Positions 39,997-51,383 of a stretch of 64,000 bases of DNA are shown one piece after another. Source of the DNA: Tetrapisispora phaffii CBS 4417 (lineage: Eukaryota; Ascomycota; Saccharomycetes; Saccharomycetales; Saccharomycetaceae); the NCBI RefSeq assembly GCF_000236905.1, contig NC_016526.1, positions 496,001 to 560,000 on the forward strand, written 5' to 3'. Each line of letters begins with the position of its first letter. Position 1 is the stretch's first letter. Both the position numbers and the translations under genes were made by a program. Under the pieces are notes generated by a model that did no database searches, was not told where the DNA came from, and saw nothing but the letters and a program-made list of their open reading frames with translations.

Positions 39997-41313
39997 ATGT
40001 CACACGAAGGTGAAGAAGATTTATTGGAATATTCCGACAACGAACAAGATATTCAGGTCGTTGCTGATAAGGCTGCTGAAAACACTGAAACTGCCGCTGC
40101 TGATGAAGGTGTCGAAGGTGAAGATAAGAAAGGTTCTTATGTTGGTATCCATTCCACTGGTTTCAAGGATTTCTTATTGAAACCAGAATTGTCAAGAGCT
40201 ATCATTGACTGTGGTTTTGAACATCCTTCTGAAGTTCAACAGCATACCATCCCACAATCTATTCACGGCACTGACGTTCTATGTCAAGCTAAATCTGGTT
40301 TGGGTAAGACTGCTGTTTTTGTTTTGTCTACTTTACAACAGTTGGACCCTGTTCCAGGCGAGGTTTCCGTTGTCGTTATCTGTAACGCAAGAGAATTAGC
40401 TTATCAAATTCGTAACGAATATTTAAGATTCTCCAAATATATGCCAGAAGTTAAAACTGCTGTCTTCTACGGTGGTACTCCAATCAAGAACGATGCCGAT
40501 TTATTGAAGAATAAAGAAACCGCTCCTCAGATCATTGTTGCTACCCCAGGTAGATTAAAGGCTTTGGTTAGAGACAAGTTAATTGATTTATCCCACGTTA
40601 AGAACTTCGTCATCGACGAATGTGACAAAGTTTTGGAAGAATTAGACATGAGAAGAGATGTTCAAGACATTTTCAGAGCAACTCCAAGAGACAAGCAAGT
40701 TATGATGTTCTCTGCTACTCTATCCGAAGACATTAGACCAATCTGTAGACGTTTCTTACAAAATCCATTAGAGATCTTCGTTGATGATGAAGCTAAGTTA
40801 ACTTTACACGGTTTACAACAATACTACATCAAGATTGAAGAACGTGAAAAGAACCGTAAATTAGCCCAATTATTAGATGATCTAGAGTTCAACCAAGTTA
40901 TCATTTTCGTCAAATCTACAAAGAGAGCTAATGAATTAACAAAATTGTTAAACGACTCTAACTTTCCAGCTATTACTGTTCACGGTCACATGAAACAAGC
41001 TGAACGTATTGCTCGCTATAAAGCTTTTAAGGACTTCGAAAAGCGTATCTGTGTTTCCACTGATGTTTTCGGTAGAGGTATCGATATCGAACGTATTAAC
41101 CTAGCTATCAACTACGATCTAACAACCGAAGCTGATCAATACTTACACAGAGTCGGTAGAGCCGGTAGATTCGGTACTAAAGGTTTAGCTGTTTCTTTCG
41201 TTTCCTCCCCAGAAGATGAAGAAGTCTTGGGAAAGATTCAAGAACGTTTCGATGTTAAAATTGCCGAATATCCAGAGGAAGGTATTGACCCATCTACATA
41301 CTTAAACAACTAA
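39997..41313 (+). CDS. SUB2: DECD-box RNA helicase of splicing and mRNA export
   Basis: Sub2 (UAP56), a TREX-complex ATPase acting in spliceosome assembly and mRNA export in the nucleus. 438 residues (446 in S. cerevisiae). The acidic start [18 protein letters not shown] is diagnostic. Motifs in order: Q-motif region [15 protein letters not shown], motif [11 protein letters not shown] (near residue 97), [10 protein letters not shown], motif II DECD at 207-210, motif III SAT, and motif [12 protein letters not shown] (near 384). High codon bias. It is followed by a convergent gene, as is SUB2 in S. cerevisiae. Confidence 0.97.
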   Translation: MSHEGEEDLLEYSDNEQDIQVVADKAAENTETAAADEGVEGEDKKGSYVGIHSTGFKDFLLKPELSRAIIDCGFEHPSEVQQHTIPQSIHGTDVLCQAKSGLGKTAVFVLSTLQQLDPVPGEVSVVVICNARELAYQIRNEYLRFSKYMPEVKTAVFYGGTPIKNDADLLKNKETAPQIIVATPGRLKALVRDKLIDLSHVKNFVIDECDKVLEELDMRRDVQDIFRATPRDKQVMMFSATLSEDIRPICRRFLQNPLEIFVDDEAKLTLHGLQQYYIKIEEREKNRKLAQLLDDLEFNQVIIFVKSTKRANELTKLLNDSNFPAITVHGHMKQAERIARYKAFKDFEKRICVSTDVFGRGIDIERINLAINYDLTTEADQYLHRVGRAGRFGTKGLAVSFVSSPEDEEVLGKIQERFDVKIAEYPEEGIDPSTYLNN

Positions 41314-41719
41314 TGACTTCTCAATAAAATACTTTTGTAATTGAATCTTTACCAGAAAACTCTGACTTTATAAATGTTATTTCGAAATGTTACCGACACC
41401 TTTCCCCTCATTTGCAAATAAATAAAAATAGTTTACCTGATACCATTTAATCATGTAACAAATTCAAATATAATGGTTCTAGATCAGACCATGAGATGCT
41501 ACTTAAATTTTAGTTGATTTGATTGTCTAAAATTATGTATAAACATTGATTTATCTAATAAAATTAAAACTTAAAATATATTTTCACATCTTCTGATATG
41601 TGAACGTTGTTTATTATTATTTCTATTTAGTTCTTTTTATATCGATATAATATAATATATAAAATGCAGAGAACATTATATCCTCTAATGTTCCTAAAAC
41701 CATTATTGGTTAAAATATT
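41314..41719. other. Convergent 3' spacer SUB2/FDO1-like
   Basis: AT-rich, with many TA-rich efficiency and polyadenylation-like elements; no gene seen. Confidence 0.5.
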
Positions 41720-42964
41720 TTAAATGTTCCCAGTTGAGCCATCCATCGTGCTAAAACTTCTCATCTTTGGTAAAGTTAAATTTTCCGAAGTTAGCAAGAG
41801 TTTGTTGTCCTTCGGTGGTCTTTCTGGAAGTGCAACTGCTTTGTTCACAGTTGACAAATCTTCAGTTAAGTCGTTATTGATTGTTAGTTCAGCATTAATT
41901 GTTGTTTCGCTATCAGCTGGTTTATTATTTTTGGTCTCAATATATTGATCACCTATTTTCTCGGTTTGTGAATCTTGTGAATTTACTGAGTTTTGTTCAT
42001 CATTATCAGTAATTGTCCGTGGAATATTGTCCATGCAATTGTCCAACTGAATTTTATCATTTAAAACATGGGATGCTAATAGCCCTAAGGCGTTTAGCAT
42101 ATCAGGTCCTTCCTTTTTGTTTACTGTTACTGGGCTTAAACTAGAGTTCATTGACACGACTCTCCTACCTGGCACTGCCATTGTCTTTGTATTATGAGGT
42201 GTGACACTGTTATTATTGACGTATATTGGATTATTATTCAATAATCTTCTTAACTTATTTATTTCTTGGTTTTTTTCCATGATCTTACTCTTGTACTTCT
42301 TTACTTTATTATCTTTATTCTTAATATCGGACAAATACAAGGTATTCTCCTCATTTAACTGAAATTTAAGTTTCTCGAATTGTTGTTTCTGTAGGTTCAG
42401 TTCTAGTTTATAATTATTTTTAGACTCAGATTCTTGGGAACTTAAGAGAGAATTTTTGAACTTTAATTTTTGAACTTCCTGTGACATTAAATTAAGCATA
42501 TCCACTAACGATTTAATAGTAGTGCAAATCTGCTGGCTATTAATGTTATTAGATAAATCAAGAGTACTTGGTTTAGTTTCTACTGAATGTGTAGAATCAG
42601 TACTGGTAAAAATTGAATTATTATCATTTGAAGATATTTCGTTTGTGTTCGTATTAGTGGGGGATAGTGATTTAGGTGTTATATTTTTATCTGTAAATGT
42701 GTTTGAACTTTCCAGTGTTTCAAAATCCTTACCAATTTCTGTAGAGTCAATTGCATTTTTTATTTCCAGATTTATCTTTGTAAATGTTCTTTGGGTTAAC
42801 GGAGTTTGCAAATTGTCTATTCTATTTCGTGAATCAGAGCTGTCTTCTAATGGTGACATCAATTGGAAGCTATTTAATGATTTCAGAATCCTTCTTGCAC
42901 TATAAAGACATTTTTTCAGTTCTTCATCTTCATTCATGGTATTTGGTGTTTCAATATTTTGCAT
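41720..42964 (-). CDS. FDO1: FDO1/YMR144W-like coiled-coil protein
   Basis: 414 residues (342 in S. cerevisiae YMR144W). Identification rests chiefly on position and strand: it lies between the NDE/SUB2 pair and RPS16, as YMR144W lies between NDE1 and RPS16A, and orientation agrees. The N-terminus KKCLYSARRILKSLNSFQLMSPLED looks like the most structured part. A Ser/Thr/Asn-rich linker follows. Residues about 150-235 are predicted coiled coil (SQEVQKLKFKNSLLSS, KLELNLQKQQFEKLKFQLNEEN, KNQEINKLRRLLN). The C-terminal half is disordered. In S. cerevisiae Fdo1 partners Fkh1 in donor preference. Function here is inference from orthology. Confidence 0.65.
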   Translation of the reverse strand: MQNIETPNTMNEDEELKKCLYSARRILKSLNSFQLMSPLEDSSDSRNRIDNLQTPLTQRTFTKINLEIKNAIDSTEIGKDFETLESSNTFTDKNITPKSLSPTNTNTNEISSNDNNSIFTSTDSTHSVETKPSTLDLSNNINSQQICTTIKSLVDMLNLMSQEVQKLKFKNSLLSSQESESKNNYKLELNLQKQQFEKLKFQLNEENTLYLSDIKNKDNKVKKYKSKIMEKNQEINKLRRLLNNNPIYVNNNSVTPHNTKTMAVPGRRVVSMNSSLSPVTVNKKEGPDMLNALGLLASHVLNDKIQLDNCMDNIPRTITDNDEQNSVNSQDSQTEKIGDQYIETKNNKPADSETTINAELTINNDLTEDLSTVNKAVALPERPPKDNKLLLTSENLTLPKMRSFSTMDGSTGNI

Positions 42965-44094
42965 TAGGTTGTAACCAGATTTAAGCGCTTGTTAGTCTAT
43001 AAAAGTACCTTGGTGTACACACACATATGTATTTATAAATGTATATTTATGAAACTTGACGGGAATTGTCGTAACTATTAATTACCAATATCGAACGTCT
43101 TTACAAAAATATCGATAGTTAGTTTGTTAACTTAAGCAAGTATTTCACGACAATGATAATTTATATAAAGCATAAAGTTAGAATAAGCCACGAGTACTTA
43201 AAAATCAACATGTGCAAGAATTGATGTTGAAAATATGCTACTTATGAAACTACAATCACACGTCCATACAACTGGAGTTTACGATAATATATTAATGTTT
43301 AAATAATAGAATATAATATATTAATTTGGTGTAATGCTGTATTATATGTCATCTGCTATGTTTACGCTCTCGAAACCGCAAAATACGAACACAGTTTAGT
43401 ACGAACAGCATTATTATTAACGCGTATTGCGTGTGTTTCTAGACCTTTTAACATAAGGAGGAACGCGATGGGTATCTGTATGGACGGAAAGAGCACAAGA
43501 AGCAGTGAGTGGGCAACTGCCAACAGATCACATCCTTTAAGTTGCACACCTACATATTCTCACACATCCATTCCTTCTTCACTTGCTCATTTGCAAACAT
43601 GTATGCACGCATACACATAAGAGCTGAACTATACAAAGATAATACGAAGGCCCATTAGTACATTTCAAGGCAATGTCTATTAAACTATATGTATCAAACT
43701 GTGGACGTCTCACCTAACATTCACTACTATATTGATGTTATCCAGTCCATAGGATCATTTACTATGTGGGGGAATAATATCATAGTAATTAGATGTCTGT
43801 GTCTGTATATCTTGACGATATAAAACTAACTAGAAGTAGCAGCGAAAAGTGAAAGTAGCTTGACGTTGCAAGCTAAGAGTATTCAGTTACATAGAATAAG
43901 TTGGGATTTATATGAGTAATGTATTTTTTATATTGTTAAATTGAGAAAAATTATGAAAAATATTAAGTTATATATATATATATTATTATTTTATATTCCA
44001 ATTAATGGGAAACATACTTTATAAATGCTCTCAAAAAAGACTGAAGTAAAATATTCTTTGCAAATAATATAAAATAAGTTTTGGATTTTTCCGT
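42965..44094. other. Spacer FDO1-like to RPS16 3' end
   Basis: Holds the promoter of the FDO1-like gene. An ACGCGT (MCB core) lies at 43420-43425. TA-rich repeats occur near 43970-43985. The open frame at 43362-43547 has no similarity and is not called. Confidence 0.45.
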
Positions 44095-45133
44095 TTAACG
44101 ATAAGATTTTTGGAATCTAGATCTAGCACCCTTACCACCGAATTTCTTTGGTTCTGGTTGTCTGGCATCAGCGATCAATAAGGTTCTGTCGTAAGAAGTG
44201 AATGCCTTCTTTAGTTCGTTCTTAGATTGTTCATCAACGTATTTTTGATGGTAAGCAACCAAACCCTTAGCAATAGCTTGTCTGATAGCGTAAACTTGAG
44301 AGACGTGACCACCACCGGTGACTCTGATTCTGATGTCAACGTTAGCAAATTTGTCTAAACCAACTAATAATAATGGTTCGTAAACTTTGTATCTTAGGAT
44401 TTCTGGTTCAACTAAGGTGATTGGAGAACCGTTGACCTTGATCAAACCCTTACCGGCCTTAACGTGGGCAACGGCAGTAGCAGATTTCTTCTTACCAAAA
44501 GTCTGTTAGATTAGGTAATAATAATGTTGATAAAATCAATATTAATTAATTGTTAGTAAATAAATTCAACTTCCAATGCGAAGAGCACAATGTTTTAAAA
44601 ATAATTGAGTGTAACGAAATATAATTCTCTTAATGGTGAGAGTCTGAAAACACTTGAAATAAATCTCCTAGTATCTCATCGATTTTTAAAAAGAACTTTA
44701 CAAATCTCATTGCAGTTTGACGTTGTAAATGCTATTCATCCGTTTTGATATGACAAATCTGCAAATCGAAGATCATCAACTTAATAAGTTCAAATGATAT
44801 ATTGATTTGCGTAACACACACAAAACAAAAACGGATCGTAACATTCTCTTTCTTTAACTTCTCTCCATTTCTCCACTACATTATCAATACTATATTCATA
44901 GTTCCGTTTCGCAGTTCTTTCTTATCATATTTAAAACCAACATATATTAAGGTTCGATTAAAACGCTATTTTTATTAGAGAGAATTGCTTTATCTCCATT
45001 AACATAAATTCACATTGACGTCTTTAAATTCATACACAGTAATCTATTATTTTAAACTCATCATTCTTCTTCCTTGTGGTAGTAACCATTAAAAAACTAA
45101 TAAACATACTTGGACACTTGGGACAGCAGACAT
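44095..45133 (-). CDS. RPS16A: 40S ribosomal protein S16 (uS9), spliced
   Basis: Two exons: 45110-45133 (ATG plus 7 codons, MSAVPSVQ) and 44095-44502, together 143 residues, the S. cerevisiae length. The 607-nt intron begins GTATGT at 45109, has the branch motif TACTAAC (minus strand of 44552-44558) and ends CTAACAG at 44503. The frame inside exon 2 seems to begin at a TTG; the true start is in exon 1. Conserved family end [14 protein letters not shown]; the uS9 tail contacts P-site tRNA. Intron position is the same as in yeast RPS16A/B. Codon bias is very high. Divergent from RPL13 across a shared promoter. Confidence 0.98.
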
Positions 45134-45588
45134 GTTGCGATTGATCGTTATTATTCTGTAACGCTCTTTTAAACAAAATAGTAGTAAAGTAATACTGTTT
45201 AAAAATATGTGACTTTTTATATATGTTCAAGGTCACTATTTTTTAATTGAACCTTCATCAAAATAAATGAGTTAAGCCTAAGTGTTACAATTAGACTATA
45301 CATACACTAACGAACAGACTCAATTGAGTATCATTGTATTATAATAATTGATGAACCTCTCCATACAAGAACTAACTACTTTGCCAATGAGCCAACAATT
45401 ATTTTTTCCTTGTAACAAGATGCTACTGATTGAATAAATTTGAGTATCATCACCATAATGAATATTATTCATTCAGAAAGTTATCGAACATCTTATTGTA
45501 CAAATCAACTATTCGTTACAATCTTAATCTGACGCTAGAGAGGAAAACGATTCGGTACCGCGTGGGCATAAAACCAGAATCCCTTCTG

Positions 45589-45633
45589 AAACACTTTCTT
45601 CTGAAAGTGTTTTAGGCAGCATCTCTGCCTAAA
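45589..45633. repeat. Two adjoining perfect stem-loops
   Basis: First: AAACACTTTC, loop TTCT, GAAAGTGTTT (45589-45612). Second: TTTAGGCAG, loop CATCT, CTGCCTAAA (45611-45633). The second stem starts on the last two bases of the first, so they compete for those bases. They lie 97 bp before the palindromic Rap1 pair. Role unknown. Confidence 0.85.
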
Positions 45634-45729
45634 GCCCAACAACAATCTTCTCTCTATCAGTACAAGTTTTCTATTTTTCTCAAAAATACAAAACAATATT
45701 AAAAAAATACAAAATGTAATTGTAAATGT

Positions 45730-45774
45730 GTATGGGTGCACAGTCACGGCAACTACGTGACTGTGCACCCATAC
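45730..45774. promoter_or_regulatory. Palindromic double Rap1-type site between RPS16 and RPL13
   Basis: A 19-bp perfect inverted repeat: GTATGGGTGCACAGTCACG, 7-nt GCAACTA, and the exact reverse complement. Each arm ends in CACCCATAC, the core of the Rap1 consensus ACACCCATACA. The two sites point away from each other toward the two divergent ribosomal protein genes. Rap1 sites are standard in these promoters; such an exact mirror arrangement is striking. Confidence 0.8.
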
Positions 45775-46477
45775 CTCCTGTGACTATTTCCGATGTCTAT
45801 TTTCTTTACAATTCTATTACAGAGCACGCGTAGTGTTCTAAATTTTGTTCCGAAAATGATTTGAACAAATAAAAATTTTAAAAACAAAATAAAAAATGCA
45901 ATAGTTTCATTTTCTTATTTTTTGTGTGTTTTTTTTCAGATTCTACGTTCCATGTCCAGGCAAGAATTCAGTCAGTAAGTTTTCACTCTTTCCAAAAATA
46001 GACAGACGGGATAAATAATCGTAGGCAGGTCATCGACTTTTTGTCCCGCTAATCCCATCTTAACAGACACATCTTAGTGAGGACACTAGTTTCATCCAGA
46101 GAGGAAACGTCGCTCTTGATGGTAAGAAGTGTAGTCATTAATAGTAAGATATTCACTTGCTACCATTAAGTAATATCATCTCTCTCTCTTTCTATTCCAC
46201 TCACATGTATTCTTAATTTGTTCACAGTGTTACACTTCCATATTCATATTATGCGGTAACGATTGTAATGTGATATAGTATGTTGATGGAGGTTAATAGT
46301 AGAACAGTAGTTACTCTTTCTTGGTGGAGAGAGATTGAAACTTATGATAATATTGCATATATTAAAAATGTTATATATGGTATACTTGATTAATATATTT
46401 AAATAGTAGTTTATTTTGTAGTGCAACCTATTATACATTGTTTATTTCCAGCTCGGTGAAATCAAAAGCAAGTAACA

Positions 46478-47594
46478 ATGGGTATGTGACTATTTGAAGA
46501 TATGAACGATAGAACCGTGAAGATTGAATGATCGAGGAACTTTTAGGATCGTTTACTTGTTTTTAGCATGTTAAAAACGATAAGATATTGGTTATAATTG
46601 ATACATTAGTTGTGATATTGAAATATAAGAGGTTAAACAAGCACTGAAATCTGACATTTGATGAATGCCCCACATTCCAATATAATGGCTGAGTTATAGA
46701 TGAATTGGTGAAATTCATAAAGTAGATGCGTGTGGCTTGGTTAAGGATACTAACTATGCAGATGTATATGTTAATGTTTTAACTTCAAATGAGAGAAGAT
46801 GCAGAAATTGGAAATAGTGCATATGTCAAGTTTGAGTATACATTTCCTCCCTTTTAATTGTTATAATCAAAGTTCCAAGATCAAGTTTGATTGCACATTG
46901 GTTTCCTTTAATTATTGTATTGTGAATCTGTTTTACTAACTAATTTTTTTTAAAATTGAATGCCGAATAATTTAATTTTAAATTTTCCATTAATATAGCT
47001 ATCTCCAAGAATTTACCATTATTGAAGAACCACTTCAGAAAGAACTGGCAAGAACGTGTCAGAGTTCACTTCGACCAAGCTGGTAAGAAGGCCTCTAGAC
47101 GTGATGCCAGAACTGCTAAAGCTGCTAAGATTGCTCCAAGACCATTAGACTTACTAAGACCAGTCGTTAGAGCCCCAACTGTTAAATACAACAGAAAGGT
47201 TAGAGCTGGTAGAGGTTTCTCTTTAGCCGAAATCAAGGCTGCTGGTTTAACTGCTGCTTACGCCAGAACCATTGGTATCGCTGTCGACCACAGAAGACAA
47301 AACAGAAACCAAGAAATCTTTGACATCAACGTTCAAAGATTAAAGGAATACCAATCTAAGATTATTGTTTTCCCAAGAAAGGGTAAGGTCCCAGAAACTG
47401 AACAAGTCTTATCTGCTGCCGCTTCTTTCCCAATTGCTCAACCAGTCACTGATGTTGAAACCAGAGCTGTTGAAGACAACGGTGTCTCTGCTTACACTAC
47501 TTTGAGATTAGCCAGATCCGAAAAGAGATACAAGGGTATCAGAGAAAAGAGAGCCAGAGAAAAGGCTGAAGCTGAAGCTGAAAAGAAGAAATAA
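46478..47594 (+). CDS. RPL13A: 60S ribosomal protein L13 (eL13), spliced
   Basis: Two exons: 46478-46481 (ATGG only) and 46999-47594, giving 199 residues, the S. cerevisiae length. The 517-nt intron starts GTATGT at 46482, has TACTAAC at 46934-46940 followed by a pyrimidine tract, and ends ATATAG at 46998. The joined start is [22 protein letters not shown], as in the family. The highly basic protein ends [17 protein letters not shown]. Strong codon bias. An exon 1 of four nucleotides is the same unusual design as in yeast RPL13A/B. Confidence 0.98.
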
Positions 47595-48126
47595 GCTAAA
47601 TGATAATTATTGATTAAATAATTCCTATCATTTTTATTTACGATTTTCATTCAATATAATCATGTATACATTATATAACGGGGTGCTGTCATATATAATT
47701 TTCATAACTTTAAAATAATATCTTTAAAATTAAAGTTTAAAAAGGTATATACGTTTGAATGGTAATTCTTGGGAGGATCGTGTAGTTAAGATGTATATGG
47801 ATTGCTCAAAAAGAGGTTATATATTATGTATATAAATGTTGATTGAGTTAATTGCAGCTATCATTGGGTAAAGGGAGTTAGAAAATTGTTAGATTGTCCC
47901 AGTATATAGATTCATATATATGATATTACGTATATTCCTGCATCGTGTAGTGCAATGGTTACCTTGTTTTTTTTTTTAATAAAAAATATTGATCAAATTA
48001 AAATAGTGGAATTATATAATAATAAAAATAAATTTATGTATATAACGGCAATTAATAATGAAATAAACCTAATTAAGTTATGGATATACCAGAACCGATG
48101 ATAATAAAACCTATATTTTAACTTGT
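47595..48126. other. Convergent spacer RPL13/RPP1A
   Basis: AT-rich 3' regions of both genes; a T10 tract near 47970-47979. No gene seen. Confidence 0.5.
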
Positions 48127-48450
48127 TTAATCGAATAAACCGAAACCCATTTCGTCGTCGGATTCTTCCTTAGCTTCTTCCTCAGCTTCTTCAGCAGCGG
48201 CAGCATCATCACCACCAGCAGCAGCACCAGAGGCACCACCAACGGCAGCTGGAGCAGCACCGGCAGAGAAGTTAACTAATAAATCCTTTAAGTTTTGGTT
48301 ACCCAAAGCCTTGGCGAAGATGTCAGCCCAGATACCTTCAATTTCGATGTTGGCAGACTTGACTAAAGTAATCAAGTTGTCTTGAGAAATTTCAATTTCA
48401 GAATCAGCTAAGATTAAAGCAGCGTAAGCTAAAGCAGTTTCGGTAGACAT
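48127..48450 (-). CDS. RPP1A: 60S acidic ribosomal stalk protein P1-alpha
   Basis: 107 residues (106 in S. cerevisiae). Forms the P1/P2 lateral stalk with P0, which recruits and activates translation GTPases. The start [22 protein letters not shown] and the helical N-domain ([22 protein letters not shown]) are followed by an Ala/Gly-rich hinge. The acidic end [13 protein letters not shown] is the conserved C-terminal peptide of the family. Position and strand after RPL13 match YDL081C. Highly biased codons. Confidence 0.97.
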   Translation of the reverse strand: MSTETALAYAALILADSEIEISQDNLITLVKSANIEIEGIWADIFAKALGNQNLKDLLVNFSAGAAPAAVGGASGAAAGGDDAAAAEEAEEEAKEESDDEMGFGLFD

Positions 48451-49410
48451 TTTTTATTAGTTTTCTTGTGCTGTTATAGAGATAATCAGATTAAGCTATA
48501 ATAAGCGGACTATTTCTTTGGTCTTCTTTATATACACGATAAAAGATAGAAGTAGATATTAAAAAACTGTACTGAAAAGATGGATACACCAAGAATTCAA
48601 ATCTAATCAAATAAAACGAAATACAATATAACCAATAATTAAATAAAAATTCAGTTATAATACGATATTATATGAATGAATGAATGAATGAATGAATGAA
48701 TGAATGAATGAATAAGAGAGACAGAGAGAGGGAAATAAAATTACAGCGTTGAAGATATTGAAAAGACAGCGAAAAGAGTATCACAAAGTAGACATAACAA
48801 AGTAATTCTAAAAACTAAAAAGAAGTGTTCAATTGAATTAATATTGAAAAAAAGTACAGTACTAACTACAAAGAATACAGCTTATAGAATAAAATGAGAT
48901 GAGCTTGAAGTTGAAATAAAAAAATTTTCACTTCCTAGCTTGACTGAAAATTTTCGTTTTTGGTTTATTCATTTTTTCAAATTTTGAAGGAAAACCAAAA
49001 AAACGAAAAACCAAAAAAATGAAAAAACTTGGAAAGAGCAGACGGTCGCTCTATACGACTCTCGATGCGTCACATGATCTGTTTTTGGTTTTTGAAAAAA
49101 GTGGACAATTTATCCATAACGTCAGGAAGACAGGACTACAGACACAGACAGACAAACTTGATCTTTATAAGAGTAATAGAAGATAATGTTCACTGTTTTA
49201 AGGGCATAATAGGTAGAAACTAGATATTACTATTTATATTGGTTTAGCATGTTACTTGAAATCATGTTTATCATAGAAATGTTAGTCTTGTATTGTAAAT
49301 ATATTATTTAATTCCATGAGCAGTTTCTTCGGATGAGAACGATGCTGCTGTTGTATGGGTTCATTGTGGCATGTTCATATTCATCACTAATCTGTTATGT
49401 ACAGTCCTTT
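48451..49410. other. RPP1A promoter side and SIP5 3' side
   Basis: Contains a (GAAT)n microsatellite (48673-48713), an imperfect inverted repeat TTTTCGTTTTTGGTTT / AAACCAAAAAAACGAAAA (48951-49009), and the 14-mer TGCGTCACATGATC (49066-49079) that also occurs near 26673. The frame at 49029-49223 is not considered a gene. Confidence 0.5.
48673..48713. repeat. Tetranucleotide microsatellite (TGAA)10
   Basis: About ten uninterrupted copies of TGAA, 223 bp upstream of the RPP1A ATG. Likely variable in length between strains. Confidence 0.95.
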
Positions 49411-50379
49411 TCATTGTAGAATTTTGTTGTTTGCAATTGATGGTCGAAATATACTAACTTCCACAGTTTCTATTTTATAACCATATTTTAAATTATTTAT
49501 CAAGATTTTGAATTTTGAAGGTAGACTATTTGACTCTTTTGATTTTGGTGATGAGAAACTACTTGTTCGTATGTTATTGAATGGTTCATAGTATACAGTC
49601 AAATTGCATTTTCGACAAAATGGACAACTGATGCACGCGTCTGTTGGTTTTAATTTTTGAATGTTGAGTAAACAACCACTACAAATTGGTTTCTTACAAC
49701 ACCAAGAACGGTTTATATTAGAGGCGAAATATCTGTCACAGTTACTGCAAAGAATTGAATCCGTATGTAGTAATGTTAGTAGTCGGTCGTTTGGTAAATA
49801 ATCTGAATATTCACTTTCAGCAGAATTCAATGCTTTGAAATATAGATCGTTTTCGATACTTTCCCATTTGTCGATTTGTTCTTGTATTGGTGAATAACAG
49901 TTATTGTCCGCTTTGAGTTTCTTTGATTCAATTGGAATGTTGTTGGGTGGCAAGTTCTTGATATGGTTTATCAATCCTATCCCGTTATTTCTATATTTCT
50001 CCATCTCTGTTGACGATATAGGTTTGTAAAAAGGTTGTAATTTTCGTTCTTTGATCAACGTTCGAAGCGTAAACGTGTCGAAATCTAAATTCTTATGATA
50101 ATAATGATCAGTAGGGGCTAAAAATCCACCATCGATTGTTTCATCAATTTTTGCGATTAAGTTCTTCGCTTGTGCTATTTCATTATCGCTGAAATTCTCA
50201 AGATCTAGGAAATATTTCCTGTCACCTTCACCTTTGAGTCGGTCATCTCTCTCTAATTTTGAACCGACGGCACTAACTACTTGATTGAGAGCATTGATTC
50301 TATATCTTCGTTTTTCTTCTTTACTATGGATGGCCTGTTCGAAATCTGTCAAATTGGGTTTTGAAACCGCTGAGCCCAT
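49411..50379 (-). CDS. SIP5: SIP5-like protein with RING-type zinc cluster
   Basis: Sip5 interacts with Reg1/Glc7 phosphatase and the Snf1 kinase in S. cerevisiae; its biochemical role is unclear. 322 residues against 489. The start MGSAVSKPN could be N-myristoylated (Gly2, Ser6). The family block TIDGGFLAPTDHYYHKNLDFDTFTLRTLIKERKLQPFYKPI is clear near residues 78-118. The zinc cluster is CSNCDRYF...CCKKPICSGCLL...ACISCPFCRKCN near 206-260. The Ser-rich C-terminal part with an RLSLEDQ-like segment known in yeast Sip5 is missing, so this is a short version. Position matches YMR140W. Confidence 0.85.
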   Translation of the reverse strand: MGSAVSKPNLTDFEQAIHSKEEKRRYRINALNQVVSAVGSKLERDDRLKGEGDRKYFLDLENFSDNEIAQAKNLIAKIDETIDGGFLAPTDHYYHKNLDFDTFTLRTLIKERKLQPFYKPISSTEMEKYRNNGIGLINHIKNLPPNNIPIESKKLKADNNCYSPIQEQIDKWESIENDLYFKALNSAESEYSDYLPNDRLLTLLHTDSILCSNCDRYFASNINRSWCCKKPICSGCLLNIQKLKPTDACISCPFCRKCNLTVYYEPFNNIRTSSFSSPKSKESNSLPSKFKILINNLKYGYKIETVEVSIFRPSIANNKILQ

Positions 50380-51383
50380 AAATATTTGTACCTAATGTTA
50401 TTAATTTGGTTCCTATTCTTAATAATGTGCAACAGCTATTTTTGGTCACTACGACAAAATACAGCTTGCCTATTTTCCTTTAATCAATATCTAAGGTTTC
50501 AGTAATTAAGAAACTAAATGATTCGGCATAAGCCAATGTAGAAGGAAGTCACCAAACTCTTTTCTATAAATATTTTGCATGCATATATACATTTTATACT
50601 AAAAACAATAAGTAATCCCAAGAAGTACATTCTCGCTCATCGCACATAAGTAAAGAGATGCAAACATGTACGGGATGCTGATCTGTAAGAATCCCTCCCC
50701 CCTCTACTTCTCTCCAAGACAACGTAATTAGTAGAATAGTAACAATAAAGAGAAAGTGACGAACACAAGAGTGCTTCTCGGGAAAACTTTCATGAAGAAC
50801 GAACTCACCTCAAAGAAAGTAATTCCAAAAGTCGCTGAAAAGGATAAATAAGCCAGATGCAGTGGTTAATCCACAATTGAAAACTTCTTATACTTCAGGC
50901 TCGAAAAAAACACTTCCTAATAATAACTGCTAATTTATTACTTTCTTTGAATTGACAACTTACGAACTCTTACACGTTGTAGCAACGGACTTATTCATGG
51001 TAGTTACTACAAGCTCCGAGATTTGAAGTTTGAAACCCTTCGGAAAAATAACCGGTGCGCTGCGCTATATTACGTTACGTTACGCTTCCGGAACAATTCT
51101 CTAATGACTTCGAAAGCTTTAAACATTGAAGTTGAGTCCTCGTTTGAGTGAGCTGTATTTTGTATTGGCGCTGGTGCGTATTTATAAATCTAACTTTCAC
51201 TCTGTTTGTGGTTGCATGAGGAATACTGCATTATTTTAGTTTCAAGAGTAGATCGAGGTCGACTATGAACTGATTGTTCATATTTCGATATATGTTTCTA
51301 TGAATGTACGTATTGAATTTAGATATATGCATGTATTATTTGCCATAATATTTTATGAATGTTATTAACTTGGTTTTTTCTGT
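50380..51383. other. Spacer SIP5-THI3
   Basis: No gene. A C-rich tract at 50695-50704 (STRE-like CCCCT), a GC-rich spot around 51048-51094 with tandem TTACG, and AT-rich flanks. Confidence 0.5.

Larger units (their letters stand above)
45134..46477. other. Shared divergent promoter region of RPS16 and RPL13
   Basis: No gene. It holds a cluster of inverted repeats (45589-45633 and 45730-45774), the last containing two Rap1-type sites back to back, T-rich tracts at 45917-45935, and CT-rich tracts near 46180-46192 as is usual in ribosomal protein promoters. Roughly 600 bp separate the Rap1 pair from the RPS16 ATG and 700 bp from the RPL13 ATG. Confidence 0.7.

Noticed and set aside
51030..51070. 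CDEIII-like TTTCCGAA on the minus strand near 51040
   Set aside because: No CDEI partner and no AT-rich CDEII of suitable length beside it.
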